DNA of 28,289 bases from DATGZH01 sp035297265. GTDB taxonomy: Bacteria; Actinomycetota; Acidimicrobiia; Acidimicrobiales; RAAP-2. Each line of letters opens with the position of its first letter. The stretch's first letter is position 1. Where the stretch lies: the NCBI GenBank assembly GCA_035297265.1, contig DATGZH010000061.1, forward strand, positions 1-28,289, read 5' to 3'. The notes below the pieces were generated by a model, which saw only the letters and a list, made by a program, of their open reading frames with translations, did no database searches and was not told the DNA's origin. This document shows, piece after piece, positions 14,840-23,234 of this stretch. The translations under genes were made by a program, and so were the position numbers.

Positions 14840-16018
14840 TCACGCCGGCCTCGGGGTCACGAGCGCCCGGGCATTCTCGTACATGATCCTGCGGACGTCG
14901 GCCTCGCACAACCCGTCCAGCTCTTTCGTGAAGCTGAGCGGGTCGGCCAGCCCCTCGGCGTGGGGGAAGTCCGAGCCGAAGAGGACCCGCTCGGCCCCCA
15001 CCCGGTCGACCAGCTTCAGCACGTCGTCCTCGAAGAACGGTGACACCCAGACGTGGCTCGAGAAGAGCTCCGCCGGGTCGGCCTCGAAAGCCCCGGGGCG
15101 CTGGACCGCCGTCTTGCGCAGCCGTTGCAGGAGGGGGGCCACCCAGGAGGAGCCGGTCTCGATCGTGGCCACCCGGAGGTTGGGGAACCGCTCGAAGAGC
15201 CGGTCGGCCATGAGCGAGGCCATCATGTCGTGGATCGGGCTGGCCGAGAGCAGGCGCTTCAAGACCGGCTGGCGGAAGGCCTCGACCTCCCCGCTCAGTC
15301 CCCAGATCTGTTCGTAGTCGGCGTAGCCGGAGTCGCCGCCGTGGACGGCGAGCGTGACACCGGCCCGGTCGAGGAGGGTCCAGAAGGCGTCGTGGCGGGG
15401 GTCCCCCGGGGTGCGCCGCCCGCCGAGGCTGTTCACCGAGCCGGGCCGCATGAGGATGACCCGGGCGTCGCGTTCGAGGGCCCGTTCCAGCTCGCTGAGC
15501 GCCCAGTCGACGTCGATCAGGCTGATGTACGGCGCGGCGTAGATGCGGTCCCGGTAGTTGAACCCCCAGTCCTCGTCGAGCCAGCGGTTGAAGGCGCTGA
15601 ACGCCGCGGTACAGGCCGCCCGGTCGTCCTCGAGGGCCGTCTCCATCCCGACGCCGAGGGTGGGCAGCATGATGCAGCCCTCCAGCCCCTGTTCGTCCAT
15701 CAGCGCGAGGCGGGCGTCCCGGTTGCGGTACTCGGGCCGGGTCTCGATGGGCTCGAGCTCCCCGAAGGCCGAGCGCATGTCGGCCACCCCGGACTTCGCC
15801 CGGTAGTACTCGCTCAGGGCGCCGGGCTTCGACACGCGCTCGAACGTGGGGTTGGGGATGAAGCGGTTGACGCGACCCCCGACGAGCAGCCGCTCCTTCC
15901 CATCGACCACCGCCCACTGCATCGCCCGCTTGTGCAGGTCGGGGTCGAGGTAGCGGGTGAAGGCGTCGCGGGCCTCGTAGTAGTGGTTGTCGGCGTCGAA
16001 GACCGGCAAGTCGGTCAC
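14840..16018 (-). CDS. Amidohydrolase-2 family protein (DxH type), second of three
   Basis: A 392-residue paralog of the next gene. GTG 16018 immediately precedes the conserved TDLPVFDADNHYYEA; a GAGAGAGG stretch upstream can serve as ribosome-binding site, and the promoter/operator at 16047-16075 excludes the longer open frame. Metal-site candidates are Asp10-x-His12, His in AVHGGDSG and Asp in LFGSDFPHAEG. Both paralogs share FIPNPTFERV-type and LMDEQG segments. It is the first gene of a leftward transcript with the other amidohydrolase and the LivK-like protein. The palindromic operator, shared with the acyl-CoA ligase/TetR region, suggests it works on an intermediate of the CoA-dependent pathway encoded nearby. 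Confidence 0.87.
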   Translation of the reverse strand: MTDLPVFDADNHYYEARDAFTRYLDPDLHKRAMQWAVVDGKERLLVGGRVNRFIPNPTFERVSKPGALSEYYRAKSGVADMRSAFGELEPIETRPEYRNRDARLALMDEQGLEGCIMLPTLGVGMETALEDDRAACTAAFSAFNRWLDEDWGFNYRDRIYAAPYISLIDVDWALSELERALERDARVILMRPGSVNSLGGRRTPGDPRHDAFWTLLDRAGVTLAVHGGDSGYADYEQIWGLSGEVEAFRQPVLKRLLSASPIHDMMASLMADRLFERFPNLRVATIETGSSWVAPLLQRLRKTAVQRPGAFEADPAELFSSHVWVSPFFEDDVLKLVDRVGAERVLFGSDFPHAEGLADPLSFTKELDGLCEADVRRIMYENARALVTPRPA

Positions 16019-16046
16019 AACAGTCGCCTCTCTCGTGCTCGGCCGC

Positions 16047-16075
16047 AGTGTAGAACGAGATTCTCGTTCAGACAA
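16047..16075 (-). promoter_or_regulatory. Promoter with TetR-type operator as spacer (copy 1)
   Basis: On the minus strand TTGTCT (16070-16075) and TACACT (16047-16052) are separated by exactly 17 bases, and those 17 bases (16053-16069) are the perfect palindrome GAACGAGATTCTCGTTC. Transcription would start near 16040, about 22 bases before GTG 16018. A repressor bound to the spacer would block RNA polymerase. The 29-base stretch 16051-16079 is identical to 19161-19189. Confidence 0.75.
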
Positions 16076-16101
16076 CCGGACCGCGGGGCTCTGGGGATCG
16101 G

Positions 16102-17538
16102 TCAGGCCGGTGGCCGGTAGCCGTCGGCCAGCTCGCGGCGCAGGATCTTGCCGACGTCGGTCCGGGGGAGCCGGGGCACGGCGACGAAGTCGACCGGGAC
16201 CTTGTAGGGGGCCAGGTGCTCGCGGCAGAGGGCCCCGAGACCCTCGGCGTCGAGCGGGCCCCGGCACACGACGAAGGCCACGGGGACCTCGCCGAGCCGC
16301 TCGTCGGGCACCCCGACCACGGCGGCCTCGGCCACCGTCGGCGACGCCGCGAGGACCTCTTCCACCTCGTCGGGGACCACCTTGTTCCCACCGCGGTTGA
16401 TGAGGTCGCCGAGGCGGCCCTCGAGCCAGACGAAGCCTTCGGCGTCCAGCCGGGCGAGGTCGCCGGTGGCCACGAAGCCTTCGTCGTCGATGCGGTCGGT
16501 GAGCTCCCCCCCGTCGGCGTAGCCGGCGGCCATGCTCGGCGGCCGGACGAAGAGCTGGCCGACCTCACCCTCCGGTACGGGGCCGTCGTCGCCGGCGATC
16601 TTCACGTCGACGCCCGGGTGCGGGCGTCCAGCCGCGCCGAGCTTCTCGGGGTGCTCCTTGGCGTCGGCGGCCGTCCACCCGATGACCTCGCCGATCTCCG
16701 CCTGCCCGTAGCTGTTGAGCACGAAGGCGCCGAAGCGCTCGGTGAAGCGCCGGGCCTGGAAGGGGGAGAGGGGAGCGGTGATGCTCCGCACGTAGCGCAG
16801 GGGCGCCAGGCCGGGGAGCGCCGGGTCGTCGTTCAGCATCGTGATGGCGGCCGGCGGCAGGACAGTGGATCGGATGCCGAAGCGCGCCACCAGCTCGGCG
16901 AAGTCGGCCGTGGCGAACTGCTCCATGATCACGATGGGGGCGCCGGCCCGGAGCCCGAAGAGGACGTTGTAGATGCCGGCGTTCAGGGCCAGCGACACGG
17001 GGATCAGGTTGGGGGACACCGGTCGAGCGTCGCCCTGGCCGCCCCCGCGCAACGGACCGAGCACCCGGTCGAGCAGCTCCACGTAGGACCGGTGGGTGTG
17101 GAGGATGGGTTTGGGCGGCCCGGTGGTGCCCGACGTCCACGTGACGAAGGCCACCTCCGGCCCGTAGGCCCGTCCACCGCCGAGCCGCCGCAGGCCTTCT
17201 TCGTCGAGGAGCGCGGCGGCCCCGGCGGCCTCGAGCAGCTGGTCGCGACCGGTCGGCGGCAGCCGGTCGTTCACCGGCACGAAGACGGCGCGGGCCAGCC
17301 AGACGCCCATCATGGCGATGACGAAGTCGGGACCGTTCGGGAGCTGCACGGCGACGGCCTCACCCGGTCCGATGCCGGCCTCGCGCAGCTCGGTGGCCAG
17401 CGCGCCGGCCCGCCGCCTCACCTCGTCGCCGGTGACCGACGAGGTCATCGTGGACAGGAGCGGTTGGGCGCCGTCCAACGGGTGGTCGAGGAGCAGCTGG
17501 GCCAGGTTGTCCACCCCAGCGTCGTCGGGCCCGCTCAT
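16102..17538 (-). CDS. AMP-forming acyl-CoA ligase/synthetase
   Basis: A 478-residue ANL-superfamily adenylating enzyme. The P-loop-like motif is TWTSGTTGPPKPILHTHR; the acyl-AMP motif is NSYGQAEIGEVIGW, where the usual YG-x-TE is YGQAE; the hinge is FVATGDLARLDAEGF followed by GRLGDLINRGGNKVVP, and the C-terminal catalytic Lys is in RTDVGKILRREL. It activates a carboxylic acid to its CoA thioester with ATP. At 478 residues it is on the short side for the family. The ATG overlaps the stop of the upstream ligase (ATGA), so the two are coupled; they may handle different intermediates or chain lengths. The physiological acid is not evident. Confidence 0.9.
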   Translation of the reverse strand: MSGPDDAGVDNLAQLLLDHPLDGAQPLLSTMTSSVTGDEVRRRAGALATELREAGIGPGEAVAVQLPNGPDFVIAMMGVWLARAVFVPVNDRLPPTGRDQLLEAAGAAALLDEEGLRRLGGGRAYGPEVAFVTWTSGTTGPPKPILHTHRSYVELLDRVLGPLRGGGQGDARPVSPNLIPVSLALNAGIYNVLFGLRAGAPIVIMEQFATADFAELVARFGIRSTVLPPAAITMLNDDPALPGLAPLRYVRSITAPLSPFQARRFTERFGAFVLNSYGQAEIGEVIGWTAADAKEHPEKLGAAGRPHPGVDVKIAGDDGPVPEGEVGQLFVRPPSMAAGYADGGELTDRIDDEGFVATGDLARLDAEGFVWLEGRLGDLINRGGNKVVPDEVEEVLAASPTVAEAAVVGVPDERLGEVPVAFVVCRGPLDAEGLGALCREHLAPYKVPVDFVAVPRLPRTDVGKILRRELADGYRPPA

Positions 17539-19142
17539 CCCGTCGCTCCGTCGCCGAACCGGTCCTGGAGCACCCGCTTGGTCACCTTGCCCGCCGGGTT
17601 CCGGGGCAGCCGGTCGAGGTGCTCGAGTCGTTCGGGCAGGGCCTGGGGCCGCAGGCCGGCGGAGCGCAGGTACTCGACCATCTCCTCGAAGGTGAGCGGG
17701 TCGGCTCCGGCCGTCGGGCAGACGACGGCACACATCCGCTCGCCGGTGCGGACGTCGGGCAGGCCGAACACCGCGGCTTCGGCCACCCGCGGGTGGGCGT
17801 AGAGGAGGTCCTCGACCTCCTTGGCCGAGACGTTCTCCCCGTTGCGGATGATCACGTCCTTCAGGCGCCCGGTGATCGTGACGTAGCCGTCCTCGTCGAT
17901 CACGCCGAGGTCCCCCGTGCGCAGCCAGCCGTCCTCGGTGAGGACCTCGGCGTCGAGGGTGGCGTCGACGTACCCGGCCATCACGTAACCGCCGCGCACC
18001 TGGAGCTCGCCTTCGAGGCCCTCGGCCACCGGCCCGCCGTCGGCGCCCACCGCCCGCAGGGCCACGTCGGGGAGGGCCCGGCCCTCGGTCGCCGCCAGCT
18101 TGTCGTCGGGGTCGTCGAAGCGGCAGAACGTGAGGATCGGCGCCTCGGTGAGGCCCCACGACGACAGGATCCCGACGCCCCCGAGCTCCGCTCGGACCCG
18201 GGCGTGGAGGTCCGGTGGCTTCGGCGCTGCACCGCCCGGGCAGCACCGCAGTCGGGGGAAGAGCGGGCCCGCCGGGTGCTGGCGCTGGGCCTCGAGATAG
18301 GCCAGGTGGAACGGGGTGCCCGTGCCGGCGTGGGTGACGCCCTCGGCGGCGAGGAAGGCCGGGGTGGCCACCGGGTCGAACGCCGCGTCGAGGAGGTGGC
18401 AGCACCCGGTCTGCAGCCCGGCGAAGAGGAGCAGGATGCCGCCCACGTGGGGGAGGGGGAAGACGAGGGCGTAGCGGTCGTCCGGACCGAGCCGGAGCGC
18501 CCCGGCCATCTCGCCGGCGATCGAGGAGAGGGCCCGGTCGGCGTGGCGGGCCCCTCGGGGCGCGGCGGTCGTCCCTGACGTGTAGAAGACCCACCGCGGC
18601 TCGTCCGGGTCGACGTCGTGCTCGGCCAGCTCGGCCGGGTCGGCGGGGACGACGTCCTCGACCAGCAGGTGGGTGAGGTCGAGGCCGGCGGCCACCCGGG
18701 CGCCCATGGCGGCGAAGTCGTAGCCCCGGAACTCGGCCGTCGTGACCAGCCAGCGGGCGCCCGTCTCGGCGCAGCAGTGGGTGACCTCGCGGTCGCGGTA
18801 GATGGCGATGATCGGCACCTGCGTCGTGCCCAGCCGGTGGAGGGCCAAGGTGAGCTCGACCGCCTCGAGCGTCGTCGGCAGCTCCCAGGCCACGGTGTCG
18901 CCGGCCGAGACCCCCGATCGGGCCAGGCCGGCGGCGAGCGCCGCCGCCCGGCGGTGCACCTCGGCGAAGCTCGAGCGACGACCGGAGCGTTCGACGAGGA
19001 AGGTGGCGTCGGCGGTGGCGCCCGCCCGACGCTCGAGCAACCGCCAGAGATCGGCTTCGGCGACGGCGGGGTCCCGGCCCTCGTGGCGCCCAGCCTGCGC
19101 TGTGGTGGTCCCGTCCACGTCTCGTCCGGCCCTTGCCCCCAT
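17535..19142 (-). CDS. AMP-forming acyl-CoA ligase/synthetase
   Basis: A 535-residue ANL enzyme, first gene of the leftward operon. Motifs: VFYTSGTTAAPRGARHADRA (the usual GxPKG is AAPRG, Arg replacing Lys), LSSWGLTEAPILTF, GWLRTGDLGVIDEDGY, GRLKDVIIRNGENVSAKEVE and the C-terminal NPAGKVTKRVL with the catalytic Lys. It should form acyl-CoA from a carboxylate, ATP and CoA. ATG 19142 lies only 14 bases below the -10 box TAGGGT, so the leader is very short. The palindromic operator is directly upstream and the TetR gene is divergent, so induction by pathway substrate or acyl-CoA is likely. Resemblance is to medium-chain or cyclic-acid ligases rather than acetyl-CoA synthetase; the substrate is undetermined. 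Confidence 0.9.
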   Translation of the reverse strand: MGARAGRDVDGTTTAQAGRHEGRDPAVAEADLWRLLERRAGATADATFLVERSGRRSSFAEVHRRAAALAAGLARSGVSAGDTVAWELPTTLEAVELTLALHRLGTTQVPIIAIYRDREVTHCCAETGARWLVTTAEFRGYDFAAMGARVAAGLDLTHLLVEDVVPADPAELAEHDVDPDEPRWVFYTSGTTAAPRGARHADRALSSIAGEMAGALRLGPDDRYALVFPLPHVGGILLLFAGLQTGCCHLLDAAFDPVATPAFLAAEGVTHAGTGTPFHLAYLEAQRQHPAGPLFPRLRCCPGGAAPKPPDLHARVRAELGGVGILSSWGLTEAPILTFCRFDDPDDKLAATEGRALPDVALRAVGADGGPVAEGLEGELQVRGGYVMAGYVDATLDAEVLTEDGWLRTGDLGVIDEDGYVTITGRLKDVIIRNGENVSAKEVEDLLYAHPRVAEAAVFGLPDVRTGERMCAVVCPTAGADPLTFEEMVEYLRSAGLRPQALPERLEHLDRLPRNPAGKVTKRVLQDRFGDGATG

Positions 19143-19161
19143 CCGACCTGGTCAGTACCCT
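19133..19161 (+). promoter_or_regulatory. Possible promoter of the TetR operon, overlapping the operator
   Basis: On the plus strand TTGCCC (19133-19138), 17 bases, then TACCCT (19156-19161). Predicted transcription start is near 19168, inside the 19163-19179 palindrome, so repressor binding would also shut off its own operon. The -35 box is weak and the region GC-rich, so this is tentative. Confidence 0.4.
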
Positions 19162-19185
19162 AGAACGAGATTCTCGTTCAGACAA
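19157..19185 (-). promoter_or_regulatory. Promoter with TetR-type operator as spacer (copy 2)
   Basis: On the minus strand TTGTCT (19180-19185), the 17-base palindrome GAACGAGATTCTCGTTC (19163-19179) as spacer, then TAGGGT (19157-19162). It drives the ligase operon starting at ATG 19142. The 29 bases 19161-19189 equal 16051-16079; identity ends on both sides of the -35/palindrome unit. Location beside the TetR gene makes that protein the likely ligand. Confidence 0.75.
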
Positions 19186-19235
19186 CCGGGGTGGAGCTGC
19201 TCGGCGCGGTCCCACCGCCGTGTCCGACCACGCTC

Positions 19236-19240
19236 AGGAG
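19236..19240 (+). promoter_or_regulatory. Ribosome-binding site choosing GTG 19250
   Basis: AGGAG sits 9 bases before GTG 19250. An earlier in-frame GTG (19220) has no comparable site, and an ATG-initiated frame beginning at 19133 would read through the operator. Confidence 0.5.
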
Positions 19241-19249
19241 CCGACCCGG

Positions 19250-19912
19250 GTGACCGACCGGAGCACAGCCGAGGACCCGAACCGGGCCGCACCCCTGCCC
19301 CGGGCAAGGGCCGCCCGACGCGACGGGATCGTCCGGGCGGCGATGAGGCTCTTGATGGACTCGGACTACGAGGACATCCAGATGCGCGACGTCGCCGAGC
19401 AGAGCGGGGTGGCGCTCGGGACCCTCTACCGCTACTTCGCCTCGAAGGAGCAGCTGTTCGCGGCGGTGCAGCTCGAGTGGGTCGAGCGGCTGCACCGTCG
19501 GGTGGCGGAGGCCCACGAGCTCCGGGGGAGCTCCAACCTCGAACGACTGCTCGAGCTCATCCACACCACCATCCGGGCCTTCGAGCAGCGGCCGCAGTTC
19601 TACCGGGTGCTCCTCGTCCTCGAGGGGACGCGCGATCCCGTCGCCCGGGAGCTCTACGACGTCATGCACGAGGCCACCAACGCCACCTACCTCATGGCGA
19701 TCACCGGCGTCGACGAGAAGGAGGCGAACGTGCTCCTCGACGCCTCCCTCGCCATCCTGAGCGCCGAGATGCGGGCCTGGGCCCTCGGCAAGCGCCCGAT
19801 CGGCGAGGCCCGGCGCAAGATCGACGAGCAACTGCGGGCGCTGTTCACCTACCGCGACGTCACGGAGGCCGCCGGTCGCCCGTCGCGCCGTCTCCGGGCG
19901 GCCGGCCAATGA
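19250..19912 (+). CDS. TetR-family transcriptional regulator
   Basis: A 220-residue repressor: N-terminal TetR HTH at about residues 21-72 (RRDGIVRAAMRLLMDSDYED, then IQMRDVAEQSGVALGTLYRY, FASKEQLF) and an alpha-helical ligand-binding C-terminal domain (IRAFEQRPQFYRVLLVLEGT onward) resembling KstR-like regulators of lipid or steroid catabolism. It is divergent from the acyl-CoA ligase operon, with a perfect 17-bp palindrome between them and a second copy 3.1 kb away. In this family the usual inducer is an acyl-CoA or other pathway intermediate; which one is unknown. The stop overlaps the next ATG (ATGA), so the regulator heads the rightward catabolic operon. Confidence 0.88.
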   Translation: MTDRSTAEDPNRAAPLPRARAARRDGIVRAAMRLLMDSDYEDIQMRDVAEQSGVALGTLYRYFASKEQLFAAVQLEWVERLHRRVAEAHELRGSSNLERLLELIHTTIRAFEQRPQFYRVLLVLEGTRDPVARELYDVMHEATNATYLMAITGVDEKEANVLLDASLAILSAEMRAWALGKRPIGEARRKIDEQLRALFTYRDVTEAAGRPSRRLRAAGQ

Positions 19913-21150
19913 CCGACGGGCAGATCACCGACGAGGGCGTCGCCCGGCTGCGCCAGCGGATCGGGATCCCCGTGCCCCACCCGCTGCCCCCGCACTACCT
20001 GCGCCCGGGCGCCGACGCCTTCCGCCACGTGGCCAACGCCTACGGCGACGACAACCCGCTCTGGTGCGACGCCGACTACGCCGCCGGCACCCGCTGGGCC
20101 GGCCTCATCGCCCCACCGCCGCTCGTGGGTGGGGACACGCTCGTCGGCGAGGACGAGGTCACCGAGGTGGCCGCCGAGTCGCACGAGCTGATGAAAGGCG
20201 ACCCGCTCCGGGGGGTCCACGCCTTCTACTCGGCCTCTGCCCGCGAGTGGTGGGCGCCGCTGGGCCCCGACCGCCGGGTGGCCCGCCGCAACGCGCTGAC
20301 CGGGGTGCTCGACAAGCCGAGCGAGTTCGCCGGCCGGGCGGTCCACGAGTGGACCTCCCAGGTGTTCGGGGACGAGGACGGGGCCCTCTCGGCCCAGCAC
20401 CGGCTCATGATCCGCACCGAGCGGGGCAAGGCCCGGGAAGCCAAGAAGTACGACGACGTGGTCATCGACCCCTACACCGACGCCGAGATCGAGCGCATCG
20501 ACGACCAGTACGCCGCCGAGGGCCCGCGGGGGGCCGAGCCCCGCTACTTCGAGGACGTGGCCGAGGGCGACGAGATCGGCCCGATGGTAAAGGGCCCGCT
20601 CCAGATCACCGACATCGTCTGTTGGCACGTCGGGATGGGGATGGGCCTCTACGGCGTGGCCCCGCTGCGCCTCGGGGCCGCCAACCGTCGACGGGTGCCG
20701 CGCTTTTTCACGCGGGACCCGCTCAACATCTTCGACGTCCAGCAACGGGTCCACTGGGACCCCGAGTTCGCCCGCAAGAGCGGCAATCCCACCACGTTCG
20801 ACTACGGACGGATGAGAGAGACCTGGCTCATCCACCTCTGTACCGACTGGATGGGCGACGACGGTTGGCTCTGGAAGCTCGACTGCGAGTTCCGGCGGTT
20901 CAACTACGTGGGCGACACCCAATGGCTCGGCGGGACGGTGGTGCGCCGCTACCGGGCCGAGGGGGACCGGCCGGCCGTCGACCTCGAGCTCACGGCGGTC
21001 AACCAACGCGGCGAGCTCACGACGCCGGGCCTGGCCACCGTGCTCTTGCCGAGCCGCGACGAGGGGCCGGTGCGCCTGCCCGACCCGCCGGGCACCCGGG
21101 GCGACCTCCAGGACGTCCTCGAGGCCATCGCTGAACGGTTCGACTCGTGA
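19909..21150 (+). CDS. FAS1-like/MaoC double hot-dog acyl-CoA dehydratase
   Basis: A 413-residue protein starting at the ATG that overlaps the TetR stop. The N-terminal half has the FAS1-like dehydratase/MaoC pattern FRHVANAYGDDNPLWCDADY, then AGLIAPPPLVGG; the usual hydratase-2 motif D-x-NP-x-H has Trp in place of His (NPLW). The C-terminal half begins EPRYFEDVAEGDEIGPMVKG and continues LQITDIVCWHVGMGMG, with NPTTFDYGRMRETWLIHLCT and a terminal YVGDTQWLGGTVVRRY. Such two-domain proteins hydrate enoyl-CoAs or related unsaturated thioesters. Its position with an acyl-CoA dehydrogenase and crotonases supports a hydration step in beta-oxidation of an unusual acid. Which half is catalytic is open because of the His-to-Trp change. 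Confidence 0.83.
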   Translation: MTDGQITDEGVARLRQRIGIPVPHPLPPHYLRPGADAFRHVANAYGDDNPLWCDADYAAGTRWAGLIAPPPLVGGDTLVGEDEVTEVAAESHELMKGDPLRGVHAFYSASAREWWAPLGPDRRVARRNALTGVLDKPSEFAGRAVHEWTSQVFGDEDGALSAQHRLMIRTERGKAREAKKYDDVVIDPYTDAEIERIDDQYAAEGPRGAEPRYFEDVAEGDEIGPMVKGPLQITDIVCWHVGMGMGLYGVAPLRLGAANRRRVPRFFTRDPLNIFDVQQRVHWDPEFARKSGNPTTFDYGRMRETWLIHLCTDWMGDDGWLWKLDCEFRRFNYVGDTQWLGGTVVRRYRAEGDRPAVDLELTAVNQRGELTTPGLATVLLPSRDEGPVRLPDPPGTRGDLQDVLEAIAERFDS

Positions 21151-21956
21151 GCGAGGCGCAAGGCTCGCCGGGGCTGGTCGTCGAGCACGACGGCCCGGTC
21201 CTGCGCCTCACGCTCGACCGTCCCGACAAACGCAACGCGCTCGACGACGCCACCGTCGCCGCTCTGACGCGGCGCCTCGAGGAGGCCGGTGACGACGAGG
21301 CGGTCCGGGTCGTGCACCTCACCGGGGCCGGTGAGCACTTCTGCGCCGGCTTCGATATCGTGGCCCGCAACGCCCCCGGTGGCCGGCGCCCCCGGGCCGG
21401 CAGCACCCAGCGGCGCCTGCCCCACCAGGCGCACCGGCTCGTGCCCACCCTCCTTGCCGTCCAGACCCCGGTCGTCTGCGAGGTCCGTGGCTGGGCGGCG
21501 GGCATCGGCCTCCACCTCGCCCTCGCCTCGGACTTTGCGGTGGTGGCCAACGGTGCCCGCCTGTGGGAGCCCTTCGCCGAACGGGGCTTCACCCCCGACA
21601 GCGCCGGGACGTGGCTCCTGCCGCGGCGGATCGGCGAGGTGCGGGCCCGCGAGATGCTGCTGCTCGGCCGGGCGCTGAACGGGAGCGAGGCCGCCGAATG
21701 GGGCATGGTGCACCGCTCGGTGCCCGACGGCGAGCTGCACCACACGGTCGAGGCCCTCCTGGCGGAGCTGGCCGAGGGCCCGACGGTCACGCTCGGCCTC
21801 ATGAAGTGGCTCCTCCTCACGGGCTCGTCGTCCGACGTCGGCTCCCAGCTCGAGCGGGAGGCGTTGGCCCTCGAGGTCTCGTCGCGGAGCGAGGACTTCA
21901 AGGAGGGGCTGGCCGCCTTCAGCGAGAAGCGGCGGCCCCGCTTAACGGGGCGTTAG
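21147..21956 (+). CDS. Crotonase-family enoyl-CoA hydratase/isomerase (Asp-type)
   Basis: A 269-residue crotonase starting at a GTG that overlaps the preceding stop (GTGA). Oxyanion-hole segments are EHFCAGFDIV and RGWAAGIGLHLALASD. The first classical catalytic Glu (Glu144 of rat enoyl-CoA hydratase, in GGG-x-E) is His123 here and the second (Glu164 in PE) is Phe143. Instead Asp151 in the TPDSAGTWLLPR motif matches the catalytic Asp of PaaG-like isomerases, so double-bond isomerisation is more likely than hydration. Membership of the crotonase fold is firm; the reaction is inference from these residues. The stop TAG directly abuts the ATG of the acyl-CoA dehydrogenase. Confidence 0.88.
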   Translation: MSEAQGSPGLVVEHDGPVLRLTLDRPDKRNALDDATVAALTRRLEEAGDDEAVRVVHLTGAGEHFCAGFDIVARNAPGGRRPRAGSTQRRLPHQAHRLVPTLLAVQTPVVCEVRGWAAGIGLHLALASDFAVVANGARLWEPFAERGFTPDSAGTWLLPRRIGEVRAREMLLLGRALNGSEAAEWGMVHRSVPDGELHHTVEALLAELAEGPTVTLGLMKWLLLTGSSSDVGSQLEREALALEVSSRSEDFKEGLAAFSEKRRPRLTGR

Positions 21957-23234
21957 ATGGTGGCTGAGTCGACATCGACGCGCCTCGAGCTCCCGTCGGC
22001 GCCCGGGCCCGACGACGTCCGGGCGGCCGTCCGGACCTTCGTCGAGACCTGCGTGCCGGCCGCCTGGGTGGAGGCCGGCCGGCGCGGCGGTCCGGCCGCC
22101 GTGCGGACGGTGCGCTCCCGGCCGGACTACGAGGCCTGGTACCCGGTGTTCGCCCGTTCCGGTCTCGTCGTCCCGACCTGGCCGGTCGAGTACGGCGGGC
22201 TGGACCTCCCCGTGGCCCTGGCCCGGGTGGTCGAAGAGGAGCTCGCCCCCTTCAACCTCGGTCGGCTGAACCCCCTCGGCCTCAACCTCGCCGCGCCGGC
22301 CCTCTTCGCCCACGGCACCGAGGAACAGCGGTTGCGCTTCCTCCCGCCGATCGTGGCCAACGAGGAGGTCTGGTGCCAGCTCTTCAGCGAGCCGGGCGCC
22401 GGCTCCGACCTGGCCTCGCTCGCCACCCGGGCCGAGCGCGACGGCGACGAGTGGGTGGTGAGCGGCCAGAAGGTCTGGACCACCTGGGCCCACCTGGCCG
22501 ACTGGGGCGTGCTCCTCGCCCGCACGGACGCCTCGGTCCCGAAGCGCCGGGGCCTGACCTACTTCCTGCTGCACCTCCACCAACCGGGGGTGGAGGTCCG
22601 ACCGCTCCGCCACATGGGCGGCGAGGTCGACTTCAACGAGGTCTTCCTGCACGAGGCCCGGGTGCCCGACAGGGAGCGGGTCGGCGAGGTGGGCGAGGGC
22701 TGGAAGGTGGCCGGGGCCACGCTCTCGGGCGAGCGGCAGATGGTGGCCGGCAGCGGGTCGGGCGGCGTCGACCGGATCGGCGGCTCGGGGGTGGGCCACG
22801 TGCTGACGCTGGCCCGGGGGCGCACGGGCCGCGGCGGCTGGGACGACCCGGTCATGCGCCAGCGCCTCGTCGCTCTCCACGGCGAGGAGCGCATCCGGGC
22901 CTGGACCAACCAGCGGGTCCGGGCGGCCGGCCGGGCCGGGAGGGCACCGGGGCCGGAGAGCTCCATCGGCAAGGTCCACCAGGGGGAGCTCAACCAACGG
23001 GTCCAGCTGGCCGCGGTCGACGTGCTCGGCCCGGCCGGCCTCGCCTGGGAGGACGGCTCGGCCGGGCCGAACCTGCCCTTCGAGGTGCGGGGCATGCTGC
23101 GCAGCCGGGCCAACACCATCGAGGGCGGCACGACCGAGGTCAACAAGAACGTCCTCGCCGAGCGGGTCCTCGGCCTCCCCCGCGAGCCCGACCCGTTCGA
23201 CGGAGTGCCCTGGCGGGAGGTGCCGCGCAGTTGA
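21957..23234 (+). CDS. Acyl-CoA dehydrogenase
   Basis: A 425-residue FAD-dependent acyl-CoA dehydrogenase introducing an alpha,beta double bond in an acyl-CoA. Landmarks: VVPTWPVEYGG, the substrate/FAD-binding CQLFSEPGAGSDLASLATRA, SGQKVWTTWAHLADWGVLLA, the GWKVAGATLSGERQMV helix, and the C-terminal RANTIEGGTTEVNKNVLAER, whose Glu in TIEGG lies where medium-chain dehydrogenases have the catalytic base. The style resembles the FadE proteins of actinobacterial steroid/side-chain pathways, some of which form heteromers; only one subunit is encoded here. Start ATG is adjacent to the preceding stop; its own stop overlaps the TTG of the next gene. Confidence 0.92.
   Translation: MVAESTSTRLELPSAPGPDDVRAAVRTFVETCVPAAWVEAGRRGGPAAVRTVRSRPDYEAWYPVFARSGLVVPTWPVEYGGLDLPVALARVVEEELAPFNLGRLNPLGLNLAAPALFAHGTEEQRLRFLPPIVANEEVWCQLFSEPGAGSDLASLATRAERDGDEWVVSGQKVWTTWAHLADWGVLLARTDASVPKRRGLTYFLLHLHQPGVEVRPLRHMGGEVDFNEVFLHEARVPDRERVGEVGEGWKVAGATLSGERQMVAGSGSGGVDRIGGSGVGHVLTLARGRTGRGGWDDPVMRQRLVALHGEERIRAWTNQRVRAAGRAGRAPGPESSIGKVHQGELNQRVQLAAVDVLGPAGLAWEDGSAGPNLPFEVRGMLRSRANTIEGGTTEVNKNVLAERVLGLPREPDPFDGVPWREVPRS

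Noticed and set aside
16051..19189. The 29-bp direct repeat as transposon ends or att sites flanking a mobile segment
   Set aside because: The identity coincides with a -35 box plus palindrome, both copies precede genes in the same orientation, and no recombinase or transposase lies between.
18802..19908. Open frame extending the MaoC-like gene far upstream
   Set aside because: It runs antisense through the acyl-CoA ligase and out of frame through TetR; the ATG at 19909 overlapping the TetR stop is the natural start.
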